Assembly: GCA_946902875.1 (NCBI GenBank)
Contig: OX336340.1
Span: 7,461,739-7,525,738 of the forward strand
Reading direction: 5' to 3'
DNA length: 64,000 nt
Origin: Nematopogon swammerdamellus
Lineage: Eukaryota; Arthropoda; Insecta; Lepidoptera; Adelidae
Positions 10,527 to 21,710 of the stretch are shown here, one piece after another. The first letter of the stretch is position 1. Every line of letters starts with the position of its first letter. The translations under genes were made by a program, and so were the position numbers. Under the pieces are notes generated by a model, which did not search any database, was not told the DNA's origin, and was given only the letters and a program-made list of their open reading frames with translations.

Positions 10527-13500
10527 TATATTGTACTGTTGGTTACTCCAATCAGCCACGTTCCAAATTTTGACCTTTCACTACTTTTGAGCTATTGCTC
10601 GTCCTGATACTGTGGCATGTGGCCGAATCTGGCAGTTCGGGAGAACTGCTGCATGAACTAAAAGACGAGAAGGCGATTGATGTTTTTATTACAACGCGAT
10701 AACACTGATAAAAGTTTACATGTTGTTAACTTGGAACTAGTAGGCCGAATGCTAGAAAAGAGCTCTTTATAGCATCGGAACCAGCTCTCCAGAACATTGG
10801 AACCACCGATTATTATCAACGAGAGAGTAACTGCATCAGCCAGTAATATACAAGAATAGCTCACTTAAAGGTAGGTAATATGATAAATTCGCAGCTGACT
10901 TGAGCGATATTTTTTCGAAAGGATAATTGCTTGTACCTATATCACGTAAAAACGCTTCACCTTTTAATTTAGGTGCTGAAATTGGGCGCAGCTCTCAATT
11001 GTTACTCGTAAGTATGCAATGTGTATTCATATTGCGATCGCGAAGTGAGACGACCGACACGCGTCGCCTCTTTGTCAGTCGCTCGAGACTAGTTTAGAGC
11101 CTGTCTTTACTGCCTGTGCCTGGTGCCTGCCTTCCTTACTCTCTCGACACGCAAATGTGGCATTTGTTTTATTGCCGTTCACGGTCGTGATTCATGGCAG
11201 CGATCGAACTTTATCGAGAGCCTGCCTCAGCGTTTCCACCGTCGTCGTCGTCGTCGTCGTCGTCGTTCACATTTCACTTTACTACTCAACCCGCTGAAGC
11301 GGCAGCGTCATGATACCTACCCTCAAACCTTCCCTAGTCTGAGACGGTTGGATGCATCACCTACTACATCCGTGATGTCAGCCCATAACACCTTGGCGAA
11401 CTAGGTGCAATGTCGGTGCTAATTAAACAAAATTTTTAATGAAAATCTGATTATACTTTCCAGACTAGATTTCATGAACAAGGAAACATAGGTTTAATCT
11501 CGGCTTTATTTTGAACCATCCTCGTCATACTGCGCATGTGACGCGTGGTGGAGGGTTTTAATTAATTAGTAATTACATACACACTAGAAAAAGTCTACGT
11601 AATAGTAATAAATAACTCAAATTATCCGTCCCGCCCCGCCCCGCACGAATATGAATCAGTGGTTTGCCAGCTTGCAGGGATTTAACATGAGTCACTCCGG
11701 GGTTAGTCCAATAATGGGAATGGACACACGGAATATTTTGATGGAGACTTACAAACCGTATACTGTATAGGTACGTGCAGGACTGTAGATTACTCTAGCT
11801 GTTGCTGCTTAAGTAAAAATACCCGTAGTCCGCGTGGTAGATAATAGGAGATGCCTACACAGTCGTACTGTCGGCTGTCGGCGACAGTTTTCCTGTTGAT
11901 TCACTCTTTGCGGTGTGTGTCTTCTAAGTTGCATTTTCCCGATAGTAACATCGTAGTGTGACTTCATTAGATACCACCTACCTACGTCCATGTATAGTTG
12001 CCGAACAATGTTTCACTCAATGTTACGTGACGCTGCAGGCTATGACATGCGTCAAGTACAAGTGATACCGCACACTTGCCCTAGCTTCAATTACTCACAC
12101 TCCCTCTGTAGGTAGAGTGTATTTGTCCTCGAGGTAGGTTAGGGTAGGTTAGGTATCTAGATCTACCTCCTTCGAGCATATTTCGATCGAAATGGAGCCG
12201 TCAATTTATTGAGTGTAATATTTAATGTTATGCATTATTGCTACCTCCATCTCACCAAGGGGCTAGTGAATTTTGCCTAAGTCGAACAAAACGCGACGTT
12301 CCACACTTCAGCCGCGCAGTGCAAACTGCTTAGGTACTTAATGAAGTGTGTAATAAAAATTAATTATAAATTCTTATTAAACTTGCATAAAATTCCTCCG
12401 GCATTCTTTCAATATAATCGCGATACTTTCCGCCACTAATATCTCATCCATCTGTGCTTCCGCCTACCAAGTCCCAACCAGATGGACTAGCTATGTATGA
12501 CAAGCACAGTGGTTGTATATTACATAAAAACAACATTTGTGTAACTGAGATAATTTATCAGAATAGTATGTATAGTAAATATTATTTCTACTAGATAAGG
12601 CATTGCCCCGATTGCATTGATTGATTGTTCATTCAGAATATTCAGATGACTTATCTTAAATAAACCGATATATTTAGTGCATAATTGAGAGTATTTATTA
12701 ATTCGAAATTACACTATGTATGGTGGGTAGGTACGTACGTACATGTTCTGAAATCTTCAGTAAAACGACTTATCGGACAAACAGGTATATGGTTGTACTG
12801 ACTTGACATCCAGAGTGCCGCAGTAAGTGTAGCCAACATGGCAGGTTCAAAAAAATTCACTCGTTTAAAATGTATCCTCTGAAAATTTAGAAATAGCTGT
12901 TCGCATAGATTTTGCCTTTATTTATAGGCAATCTTATGATTGGAACTAAAAAGTAGAATGCACCTGAAATGCGATATATTTGTATGGCGTCATGTCACCA
13001 CTCATGGATGATCCACTTCACCAACCAACCATTATGTGACTAATCCGAATTTCGCGAGCTTATCTCGCTTAATCCCGGATACTTACTCCCCTTTATCCTG
13101 CGTATCTAGAACCACTTTGCGAGCCAATTTGCTAGTCAGAATCTAATTTAATACTTTGGTTCGAATGTTGTAGGTCGGAATATTAAGAGAATTTAATTAA
13201 ATATTAATATTTGTATTGTTGGATAATTTAAAACATTAGGTGGCTATAATCGTAGGCACTATATTCAATCTACGCTATAATGTAGTGTGTAAAGAAAGGT
13301 TAGTGGGGTCTATTCAGGCAGGATGAAAAGCCAAAATGCTAAATCCAGTGTTTAGATTGAGATTCATCCACCATTAGTCTGAATTTTACCGCCTCCGATT
13401 AAGCCTCGTTTAGCTGTTAACTAAAGTGACAAGTCTTCATACAGTTCAGTTGACAGGAGTGAAGCGGCCACATTTTAGTCGAAGCTGTTGAAATAGACTA

Positions 13501-14108
13501 AACTGATAATTATTGTTTAAATAATAATTTTATATCGTCATATGGGGCGAAGCAGCAATATTTTTATTTCAAATATATGTATTAATTTAATTGTACTAGC
13601 AGCATTTATTTGTTGCAGATACATCAGCGCGATAAACCGAAACAAACACATTATTATTTTGACCTGGCTTGAGAGATAGGATGTACACAGATATTATTAT
13701 CAAAAACGCTCGCTGAATCATCTGGTGCCTGTGTACATATTATGTTCAATATCAGAATATGAGCAGCAGGAGGATACAACAAACAGTTCGAACTCGGACA
13801 AAGGGCTGACTCACGTGGCTTCATGTTTCACAAATGCGACTCATTATGCCCTGTTATTTGCACATTCGTACACAATACGTTCATCATCACAATCTAATCG
13901 ATGCTCAAGAATAATTAAATTAATAAAAATAATTTACATTAGACCACTATTGTGTTCTAATGTTACATTTAGTGTAGTATGTTCACTTCCGAGGTATTAA
14001 ACCTAAACCGGAACGACATAACAGTCCTAACAAGGACTAGGACACTGCAGACTAAACAAACAAACACCTACTCCGATACGGCGTTTGTCCACCTCCGCCC
14101 CTGCGCCG
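10527..14108. other. Long intergenic stretch, no gene seen
   Basis: No coding exon could be supported over about 3.6 kb. A (GTC)n microsatellite occupies about 11241-11267. A fragment of the tRNA-derived SINE body lies at about 11341-11410 (atccgtgatgtcagcccataacacc). A short 'ggttagggtaggttagg' at about 12136-12154 resembles telomeric TTAGG repeats but is too short to interpret. Any upstream exons of the 27 kDa-type gene in this stretch were not recognisable. Confidence 0.4.
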
Positions 14109-15318
14109 CCGCCGCACTCTGGTTCGATACCTACCAAACGTGGACATGCACACTTTTTTTCGAATTTCGAATTTTTTTTTGCGGAATCTTATATGTCGGC
14201 TAAATACAAGCTTCTTTTATTCTTTCGTGATTTTCTATAAAGTTGACGGTTACGGAGATAATCGACCGAATCTGATTTCGTTGTATGGAGAGAGACACTT
14301 TTTATTATATTTCTCGAAATGTTAAAATTTGTTAGAGTAGTGAGTTACATAAACGTATTCTGCACATGAGCCCCGACACGACTGTAAAAAAAAGTCATCC
14401 CGCTACGTCCCGCTTTTCGTTTTATTTACATTTAAATTTTTCTTTCTTGCTTATTTTAAAAATAAAAATAAAAGACCATAGTGTGCCTACGTTACCAAAC
14501 GAGTAATCCATTTGCAAGAGTCAATGCTTAACTTTAAAGTTTAATAAACAAAATATGTAAATTTTGAGTCAAACTATAAAAATAAAGCATTCTGTAAACC
14601 CAATTTTTCGAGTAAAAAAGTGGTAATAACGTGCATATTACTTGTATTTTGTATTCTATTGTAACAAAATCTACTAGAAATATTGAAACGTACAACATAA
14701 TGTACTTTCCATGGATTTTTATAACGAAAGATTACCTACTACACGAAAACAGATCGTATAAAACGTAAAAACTTTTAAAAATAATTAATCATCCAGAATC
14801 ATTCGTTTATTTTGTATCTATCCTTAAAACTGCGGCATGCCTGAGTATGCCGATACACGAAATGAATACACAGACGCGTAATAATGTATGTAGTTACATC
14901 TATCCTCAAAACTGTGGCATGCCTGAGTATGTCCATACTCTATAAAATTCTGATATTACATTATATTTACTCATTACGTTTGTATCAAATTGCATAATTC
15001 ATTATATCAAAACAGCTACAGGTCCGGGGCCTTGACTTGAGGAATTATTGACGAAAATATACTGTACATTTATTTATTCTTATGTTGTCTTGCATTTAAG
15101 AGTATCGTCATTTGTCATTTGTATAGAAATTTATAAATTCATCACTCAGTTGTAAAATTACACTTCTTGAGCAGAGCGAAGCGGCAACGTTGCATGAACG
15201 GTACAGTTAATCTATGATACAACTAGTTCGTTAATTATATTATGTAACTCGCTCGTTCAATTTTTGGGGAAGATCACATTAGTTATGAATTACAGTAGTC
15301 AATTAAATTATATTAATG

Positions 15319-15786
15319 AAAACGAGTACCGTGTGGGGCCGGTACTTAAAAAGAATAGCCCAACTGCATCTCTCCCCGTGCATGTCGTAAGAGGCGACTA
15401 AGGAATAACATACTGGACAAGATACTGCGCTAAAGGGCGACAGGCTAGCCACTTCTCACCTTGGCGCAGTCCTTCCACCTAGTCATTCAGCATGTGGGTT
15501 CTTCGTGCCTTACTTGCTGCTTGATAGTTGTATTGTATTGTATTGTATTGTATTGTTTATTGATCATTCATACGGCAGTTAGATTGCGCTCGAACTTGTC
15601 ACAATTTGTTCTATCTTGTCCGTATACTGTGCTAAGCGTGGTGGTCGGTGTTGTGCTGTAATTTACCAGAGTCCTTATAGCACAACACCGATTACTCTGC
15701 TTACCCTGATTGTCGGGATACAGCGTGTGTTATGTATGTGTGTATGTATGTATGTATGTATGTATGTATGTACGTATGTATGTATG
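15319..15786 (+). mobile_element. SINE copy inserted in left arm, TATG tail
   Basis: Starts at 'taccgtgtggggccggtac' and ends in a (TATG)n microsatellite at about 15736-15786. The equivalent site in the right arm (17029-17041, aaactcgttttca) lacks the insert, so the SINE arrived after the inverted duplication formed. An internal (TATTG)n run lies at about 15533-15557. A complete relative with a clean 7-bp target duplication is at 35540-35853. Confidence 0.7.
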
Positions 15787-16154
15787 AGTTTCTTTCTTTA
15801 GAATGCATGCAGTGTAGCAATCAGTTTCGCAGTTTATATAACTTACAACTGCTACTCACTGGGAGGGCTCGAGTATGAACGTATACTCTTCGGGAAAGCT
15901 TGCTACTTCCTCCCCATCAGGATGAAGGGATTGATAAAGGGAAAGGATGTTGCAAAGAGAGCAATCATTGCAGGAATAAGGCGGCTCCTGAGACAAAGGA
16001 AAAAGGAATAGGTGAGATACCAAATTATACAAACTCAAAACAATCTAGCACGTCAGGTTGTGAACTTAGATCAATAAATTTTACTTCTTGAATTTCTTTT
16101 TCCCCAAGTGGTGAGATCAAGAGGGATCGAACCTCTTCTGGCAGTACTTTCGCA

Positions 16155-16734
16155 GTGTTTGTTTTTGACTTTTTTTACTTTTTGATTGACTTTGTGAAAC
16201 AGGGATCAGGGACGACAAACGACGGAAATACGTCTCGGCGCTTTTTCGATAATCCCACATTAAGTTCAGACATTACAGGTATTCAAAGACTATCTACTAT
16301 TCTGATTAGTATTTCTAGTGGTCTGAATATACATATCGAAAAATTCCACGAATATGCCTTAGAAACTGCCAAGCTATTCGTAGCTTTGTATGGGTGGTAG
16401 GTATCGCATGCCACTTAGCGTTCACAAACTTCTCATTCATGGCAGCGAAATAATTAAACATTTGAATGTTATTCCTATAGGAATAGGAATAGGACACCTA
16501 TCGGAAGAGGCATCTGAGGCCCGGAATAAGGATTTCCTAAACTATAGAGAGTTTCATTCTCGAAAAATCAGTAGACGCGCATCAAATCACGATATCTTGA
16601 ATAACTTATTGCTTTCATGTGATCCATACTTAACAACAATTGGTCCAAAAATGATTACAAACACTGCGAAAGTACTGCCAGAAGAGGTTCGATCTCTCTT
16701 GATCTCACCACTTGGGGAAAAATAAATTCAAGAA
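16155..16734 (+). pseudogene. Mobile-element ORF 3' part, frameshifted, function unknown
   Basis: Two overlapping frames join near 16395. The first ends FHEYALETAKLFVALYGW and the second continues YRMPLSVHKLLIHGSEIIKH, then LSEEASEARNKDF and NYREFHSRKISRR, ending at a TAA stop near 16725. I recognise this block as recurring in uncharacterised mobile-element proteins of insects and cnidarians, but cannot name the superfamily or catalytic residues. It sits at the loop of the inverted duplication, and its last ~25 codons are duplicated in inverted form at 16081-16161. Confidence 0.4.
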
Positions 16735-18077
16735 GTAGAATTTATTGATGTAAGTTCACAACCTGATGTGCTAGATTGTTTTGAGTTTGTATAATTTGGT
16801 ATCTCACCTATTCCTTTTTCCTTTGTCTCAGGAGCCGCCTTATTCCTGCAATGATTGCTCTCTTTGCAACATCATTTCCCTTTATCAATCCATTCATCCT
16901 GATGGGGAGGAAGTAGCAAGCTTTCCCGAAGAGTATACGTTCATACTCTAGCCCTCCCCGTGAGTAGCAGTTGTAAGTTATATAAACTGAGAAACTGATT
17001 GCTACACTGCATGCATTCTAAAGAAAGAAACTCGTTTTCATAAATTTAATTTAATTGACTACTATAATTCATAACTAATGTGATATTCCCCAAAAATTGA
17101 ACGAGCGAGTTACATAATATAATTAACGAACTAGTTGTATCATAGATTAACTGTACCGTTCATGCAATGTTGCCGCTTCGCTCTGCTCAAGAAGTGTAAT
17201 TTTACAACTGAGTGATGAGTTTATAAATTTCTATGCAAATGACAAATGACGATACTCTTAAATGCAAGACAACATAAGAATAAATAAATGTACAGTATAT
17301 TTTCGTCAATAATTCCTCAAGTCAAGGCCCCGGACCTGTAGCTGTTTTGATATAATTAATTAAGAAATTTGATACAAACGTAATGAGTAAATATAATGTA
17401 ATATCAGAATTTTATAGAGTTTCGACATACTCAGGCATGCCACAGTTTTAAGGATAGATGTAACTACATACATTATTACGCGTCTGTGTATTCATTTCGT
17501 GTATCGGCATACTCAGGCATGCCGCAGTTTTAAGGATAGATACGAAATAAACGAATGATTCCGAAACGAAAGCTTTAAAATACCGGGATTGAGTTAACAG
17601 AAACCGAGATTTTCGGTATTTTCGGTATTTCATTATAAATAAGACTAATAACAAATTAAAAAGCCCGCGACATTCCGCCGCACACGATTCTTTCTGCGAG
17701 TAGTCGCGCGGTGGTTGCTATGGCAACGCGGCTCAGCTATGTGACGCATCATGTCGCGCGCGACTACACACACACGGCCAGGAGTGAGTGAGACCTACTC
17801 CCGGCGTACGACACCTCAAAGCCATTGTCGTGCCTGCTGTTCCTGCGATCCTACTCCTTCGCCCGGAGCGAACCAATAGAAGCCGATATTCGTTTGGAGC
17901 TTGGTCAGACTCAGGCTACAGAATCTACGATTGACGTTTCTGTTTCTACAAACGAGGAGAATACACGCAGGAATGACGAATCTGACACACTACCGCTCAA
18001 AAAGCAATTAGAAATGGCCGTTCAAAAGAAACTGCGGACTCAAGATAATGTGTCTAGAATTACTCCAGGCGATGTAG

Positions 18078-18308
18078 ATGCATGCACTGATCAATACAGA
18101 AATGGCTCTATATGAAAACGGCGGTTCTAGAGGAAAGTATTTAGAATTAGCATACAATAATTTAAGATGCATTCCTCCTACTAGTGTAGAGTCAGAAAGA
18201 GCGTTCTCTTCAGCTGGTTACTTTTGTAATCATTTGCGCTCAAAATTAAGTGACAAAACACTAGATGCACTGTTATTTTTACGATCTCACTATTTAAACG
18301 AATTATGA
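18078..18308 (+). pseudogene. hAT transposase C-terminal dimerisation domain
   Basis: The peptide contains LELAYNNLRCIPPTSVESE, then RAFSSAGYFCNHLRSKLSD and LDALLFLRSHYLNEL. This is the hATC dimerisation region shared by hAT transposases. Upstream coding sequence is in another frame (17825-18115) and lacks the DDE core. No functional transposase remains. Confidence 0.7.
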
Positions 18309-18605
18309 TAAGCCGCCAAAGAGCATTTTATGTTTTTGTTAAAGCTGATGGATCTCGTACCTAGCTGATTTAATGCTGTTATAGATAAATAAATATTACG
18401 ATTTCGGTTTTTATTTGTTTTTAGCTATAAATAAGTAACTCAAGAGTGAGACATTTACGTTTTAATTTCATATTAGGATAAGTCGCCACTCGCCAGAGAG
18501 TATTTTATGTTTTTTTTTTAAAGCTGATTACAGTTTTGTTACAAGAATATTATCCTATATTCATTTTTAAGTTTCCGGATTAACAGTAGGTTTAAAGACT
18601 TATAT

Positions 18606-18648
18606 AAGTCGACGTTTCGCCCGCTACGTCACGGGCTTCATCAGAACT
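18606..18648 (-). ncRNA. Hammerhead-like ribozyme, left arm copy
   Basis: On the minus strand CTGATGA (18644-18638) is followed by one extra A, then helix II gcccg/cgggc closing a loop of eight bases, GAAA (18618-18615) and GTC (ending 18611). Helix I pairs AGTT before the core with GACT after the cleavage site, with one G-U pair. All conserved core bases are present. The single base between the core and helix II is the same departure seen at 8818. Confidence 0.6.
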
Positions 18649-18770
18649 GCGGGAGTTCCTGGAGCCGACGTCTGGTGTCCGTTGTACCAGACGTCAAACT
18701 CAGACGTCAACTTTTGAAAGTTTGACGTCTGGTACAACGGACACCAGACGTCGGCTCCAGGAACTCCCGC

Positions 18771-18814
18771 AGTTTCTGATGAAGCCCGCGACGTAGCGGG
18801 CGAAACGCCGACTT
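18771..18814 (+). ncRNA. Hammerhead-like ribozyme, right arm copy, mutated
   Basis: CTGATGA at 18776-18782, an extra A, helix II gcccg (18784-18788) with cgggc (18797-18801), and GAAA at 18802-18805 are intact. The cleavage trinucleotide reads GCC rather than GTC (18807-18809), and helix I has one inserted T before the core. Loss of the conserved U should abolish cleavage, so this arm is probably inactive. Confidence 0.55.
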
Positions 18815-19946
18815 ATGTAAGTCTTTAAACCTACTGTTAATCCGGAAACTTAAAAATGAATATAATTAATAACAGTGTAAACTTAAAAACATTAGTAATA
18901 TTATCCTAGTTTAAGTAAGATTTATGTCTGTTTAAAATAACTCGGCAGTGAGTTATTATATTTTCGTAAGCAGATTGAAGTTTAAAATCTAAAATTAATA
19001 AAATTGTGATTTTCTTATCTTAACACACTTTATTGTTTGACTGGTGACAATTGCCTTACAAAAATGACGATTTCATTACATATTTTAAATATTTTTTCTC
19101 ACAATATCGAAAATACCGAAAATACCGGAATCTCGGTATTATTAAAAAAGTAATACCGAAAACACCGGTATTGGAAAAGGGGTCCGGTATTGCGACCCCT
19201 AATCGGCATACTCAGGCATGCCGCAGTTTTAAGGATAGATACGAAATAAACGAATGATTCTGGATGATTAATTATTTTTAAAAGTTTTTACGTTTTATAC
19301 GATCTGTTTTCGTGTAGTAGGTAATGTTTCGTTATAAAAATCCATGGAAAGTACATTATGTTGTACGTTTCAATATTTCTAGTAGATTTTGTTACAATAG
19401 AATACAAAATACAAGTAATATGCACATTATTACCACTTTTTTACTCAAAAAATTGGGTTTACAGAATGCTTTATTTTTATAGTTTGACTAAAAATTTACT
19501 TATTTTGTTTATTAAACTTTAAAGTTAAGCATTGACTCTTGCAAATGGATTACTCGTTTGGTAACGTAGGCACACTATGGTGTTTTATTTTTATTTTTAA
19601 AATAAGCAAGAAAAAAAAATTAAAATGTAAATAAAACGAAAAGCGGGACGTAGCGGGATGAGTTTTTTTTACAGTCGTGTCGGGACTCATGTGTAGAATA
19701 CGTTTATGTAACTCACTACTCTAACAAATTTTAACATTTCGAGAAATATAATAAAAAGTGTCTATCTCCATACAACGAAATCAGATTCGGTCGATTATCT
19801 CCGTAACCGTCAACTTTATAGAAAATCACAAAAGAATAAAAGCAGCTTGTATTTTAGCCGACATATAAGATTCTGCAAAAAAAAATTCGAAATTCGAAAA
19901 AAAGTGTACGTGTCCACGTTTGGTAGGTATCGAACCAGAGTGCGCC

Positions 19947-21119
19947 GTCCCCCCGTCACTGAGAAACGAGATTTTCACGGACCGAGTTCTGAATGACGTG
20001 ACGGCAATCGTTTGTCCACCCGCCTTCTCTATTCGTCCTTTAGTTAGACGGCGAGGACGGAATACAGAAGGCTATGGGTCCACCGCGACCGATGATCTCG
20101 TTGTGCCCGGTAGGCGCGTTTGGTTCGTTTCGTTCGTACAGTATGCCTAGTTTGAACCGGCGACAACTTCTGCTTTTGTACGTTCGACCGTTCGAAGGCG
20201 TAGGCGATGCAAAGCGTTTTGCATTCATCCGCTAATAAGGAAAAGATACAACACAGGAGCGTTTATTGTGTTCACGTCACGCCAATTTCTTGACCATTTT
20301 TATTATAATTTCGACGCAACATACGCAAAACAAAAACCGTGCGCCTGCGCCGCCGGCAATCTAGGCGGTAATGGACAAGACCAGCCAGACGTGTTTTGTA
20401 TAGCCGGCATACAGGCCCATCAAAATCTCGGGCCGAGTTCCAGCGGACAGCGCCGAACTACTAGCAAATTCCAAGCGACCATAGAAATGTATGTATCGTT
20501 ACCTCGTTGACGGCCCGGTGACGGCGGAGGTGGACAAGCGCGCTTGGCGACACACCGGTGCGGTGTGCAGGCAGATTCTGTATAAAAGCGCCCAATACAT
20601 AATTTGTGAATGTGAAGTGCTCATTCACAGATTCACAGTAGAAGCCGTATTCTTGAGGGTTATATTTTTAACCCATGCCAAATAAAGGCACGCAACCCCA
20701 AGAATATAACTCGGTTCATAGCGGAAATCGGACTTGGGGTGAGTGAGCTCTAAACTTTAGATAGATCACAATAGATCGCAGTAATAACGGGGCTTAGGGG
20801 CCCTAACTCTCACACTTTAAATCATAATCATAGTTTAGTGTGTAATAATAATCAGATTATAATATAAATTATAGATCATAATCTGCCCACTTCTGATTTT
20901 GAATATTTGGCCAACGACAAGTTCTCAAAGTTGAGAACTTGTCGTTGTATTCTGAATAAGGTCTAAAAAAACTAACATTTATCTAGGTAGTCCAATAAAA
21001 TTGGTACCAGCCACGCAGAAGATAATTTTCTGTTCAGTTAGCCCAAAAAAAATGCAATGGATAGGATTACAACAGGAACAAGGTGTAATAGGCTAACGTT
21101 CGGCCGACCTTCATTTAGT
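19947..21119. other. Intergenic, no gene seen
   Basis: Moderate GC content and several short open frames (19920-20685), none with recognisable similarity. A 36-bp palindrome occupies 20912-20947: 17-base arms around two bases. Confidence 0.4.
20912..20947. repeat. Perfect short palindrome
   Basis: Arms caacgacaagttctcaa and its exact complement are separated by 'ag'. Such short perfect palindromes may mark a fold-back breakpoint or a tiny MITE; nothing else supports either. Confidence 0.7.
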
Positions 21120-21710
21120 ACGGTGATATCAACCCTTTAGTTAGCGCCATCGACATCTATTTTATAGATCTAACGTCGTACGATGCAACTTGTGCTAGAC
21201 GTCGGTACAAGTGTGCGTGCACGCACACGCAGTATTGTGATACGTGACACGATCCCTACGACGATGCTATCGCGCGCTCGCCCCCACCCGCCCACAGATG
21301 ACAAGATCGAGCGAGAAAGACGTCATGCGGCGCGTTTGCCGTCTTTCCGCCCACTCCCATCACCAGCAGGCAAGCGAGAACGAGAACGCGATACCACCGC
21401 ACCGTCACACGATCCTATCCGTGACAGCATGGCTTCTTAACACGCCATAACATGCTCAGGCGAAACAAACAACAACGTTTGTCACTGTCACTCTTTATAA
21501 CAGCAACCGGGCATGCTACACACACGCGTCACCGACTCGATACAGACTTGCGTGCGTTCAACACGCGCCGCACACGCCGTATGAAGCGGCTGTCCGTGAA
21601 ATCTGCATTATATGCAGGTCTCGTCGAGAACATATTTTTTCGGGAGTGATGTATGGGATGGGTCAATCTATAAAATAGATATCAATGTTTAGCGCTAGCA
21701 AGGCGAGAAG
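21120..21710. repeat. Dispersed repeat with inverted 'atctattttatagat' ends
   Basis: The left side contains 'gcgccatcgacatctatttt' near 21145. The right side contains the inverted counterpart 'ataaaatagatatcaatg' and 'agcgct' near 21670-21700. A partial relative, including 'gtcactgtcactct' and 'gatgtatggga', occurs at about 51560-51810 in a RAD54L2 intron. The two overlapping open frames inside have no similarity I can name. Confidence 0.4.

Larger units (their letters stand above)
18558..18896. mobile_element. Head-to-head hammerhead element with 12-bp TSD
   Basis: A 12-bp direct repeat (aatattatccta) flanks the insert at 18546-18557 and 18897-18908. Most of the 339-bp element is one inverted repeat: arms 18556-18700 and 18719-18864 around an 18-base spacer. 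Each arm contains a hammerhead-like core. The variable-length target duplication and the inverted, ribozyme-bearing arms resemble Penelope-type ends. No protein is encoded. It is inserted in the 3' part of the hAT remnant. Confidence 0.7.
17564..19202 (+). mobile_element. hAT transposon remnant inserted in the right arm
   Basis: The right end, read inward on the minus strand, is 'taggggtcgcaataccgg' (about 19184-19201), a typical hAT terminus. Subterminal 'cggtattttcggtattt' motifs occur near both sides. The left end lacks the matching terminus and starts at 'cgaaacgaaagc', so it is truncated. The insert is flanked by a direct repeat of about 59 bp (17505-17563 and 19203-19261), far longer than the 8-bp duplication hAT makes. 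A hammerhead-bearing element is nested inside at 18558-18896. Confidence 0.65.
14109..19946. repeat. Giant inverted duplication (arms about 1.6 kb)
   Basis: The left arm (14109-16161) is the inverted complement of the right arm (16658-17563 continued at 19203-19946). The outermost bases read 'cactctggttcgatacc' on the left and 'ggtatcgaaccagagtg' on the right. The innermost read 'cgcagtgtttg' and 'caaacactgcg'. After subtracting a SINE in the left arm (15319-15786) and a hAT-bearing insert in the right arm (17564-19202), both arms are about 1.6 kb. The loop carries the 3' part of a mobile-element-type ORF, and the end of that ORF lies inside the right arm. Confidence 0.8.

Noticed and set aside
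12136..12154. Interstitial telomeric TTAGG repeat
   Set aside because: Only about three imperfect units; too short to separate from chance. The same applies to 'cccttacccttaccc' near 39295.
20268..20685. Possible signal-peptide exon of the 27 kDa-type gene
   Set aside because: Neither open frame has a hydrophobic leader followed by a phase-0 donor that would fit the exon at 22824.
21183..21649. Arg/His-rich overlapping open frames
   Set aside because: Two frames are open over the same CpG-rich bases of a dispersed repeat; no motif or splice support.
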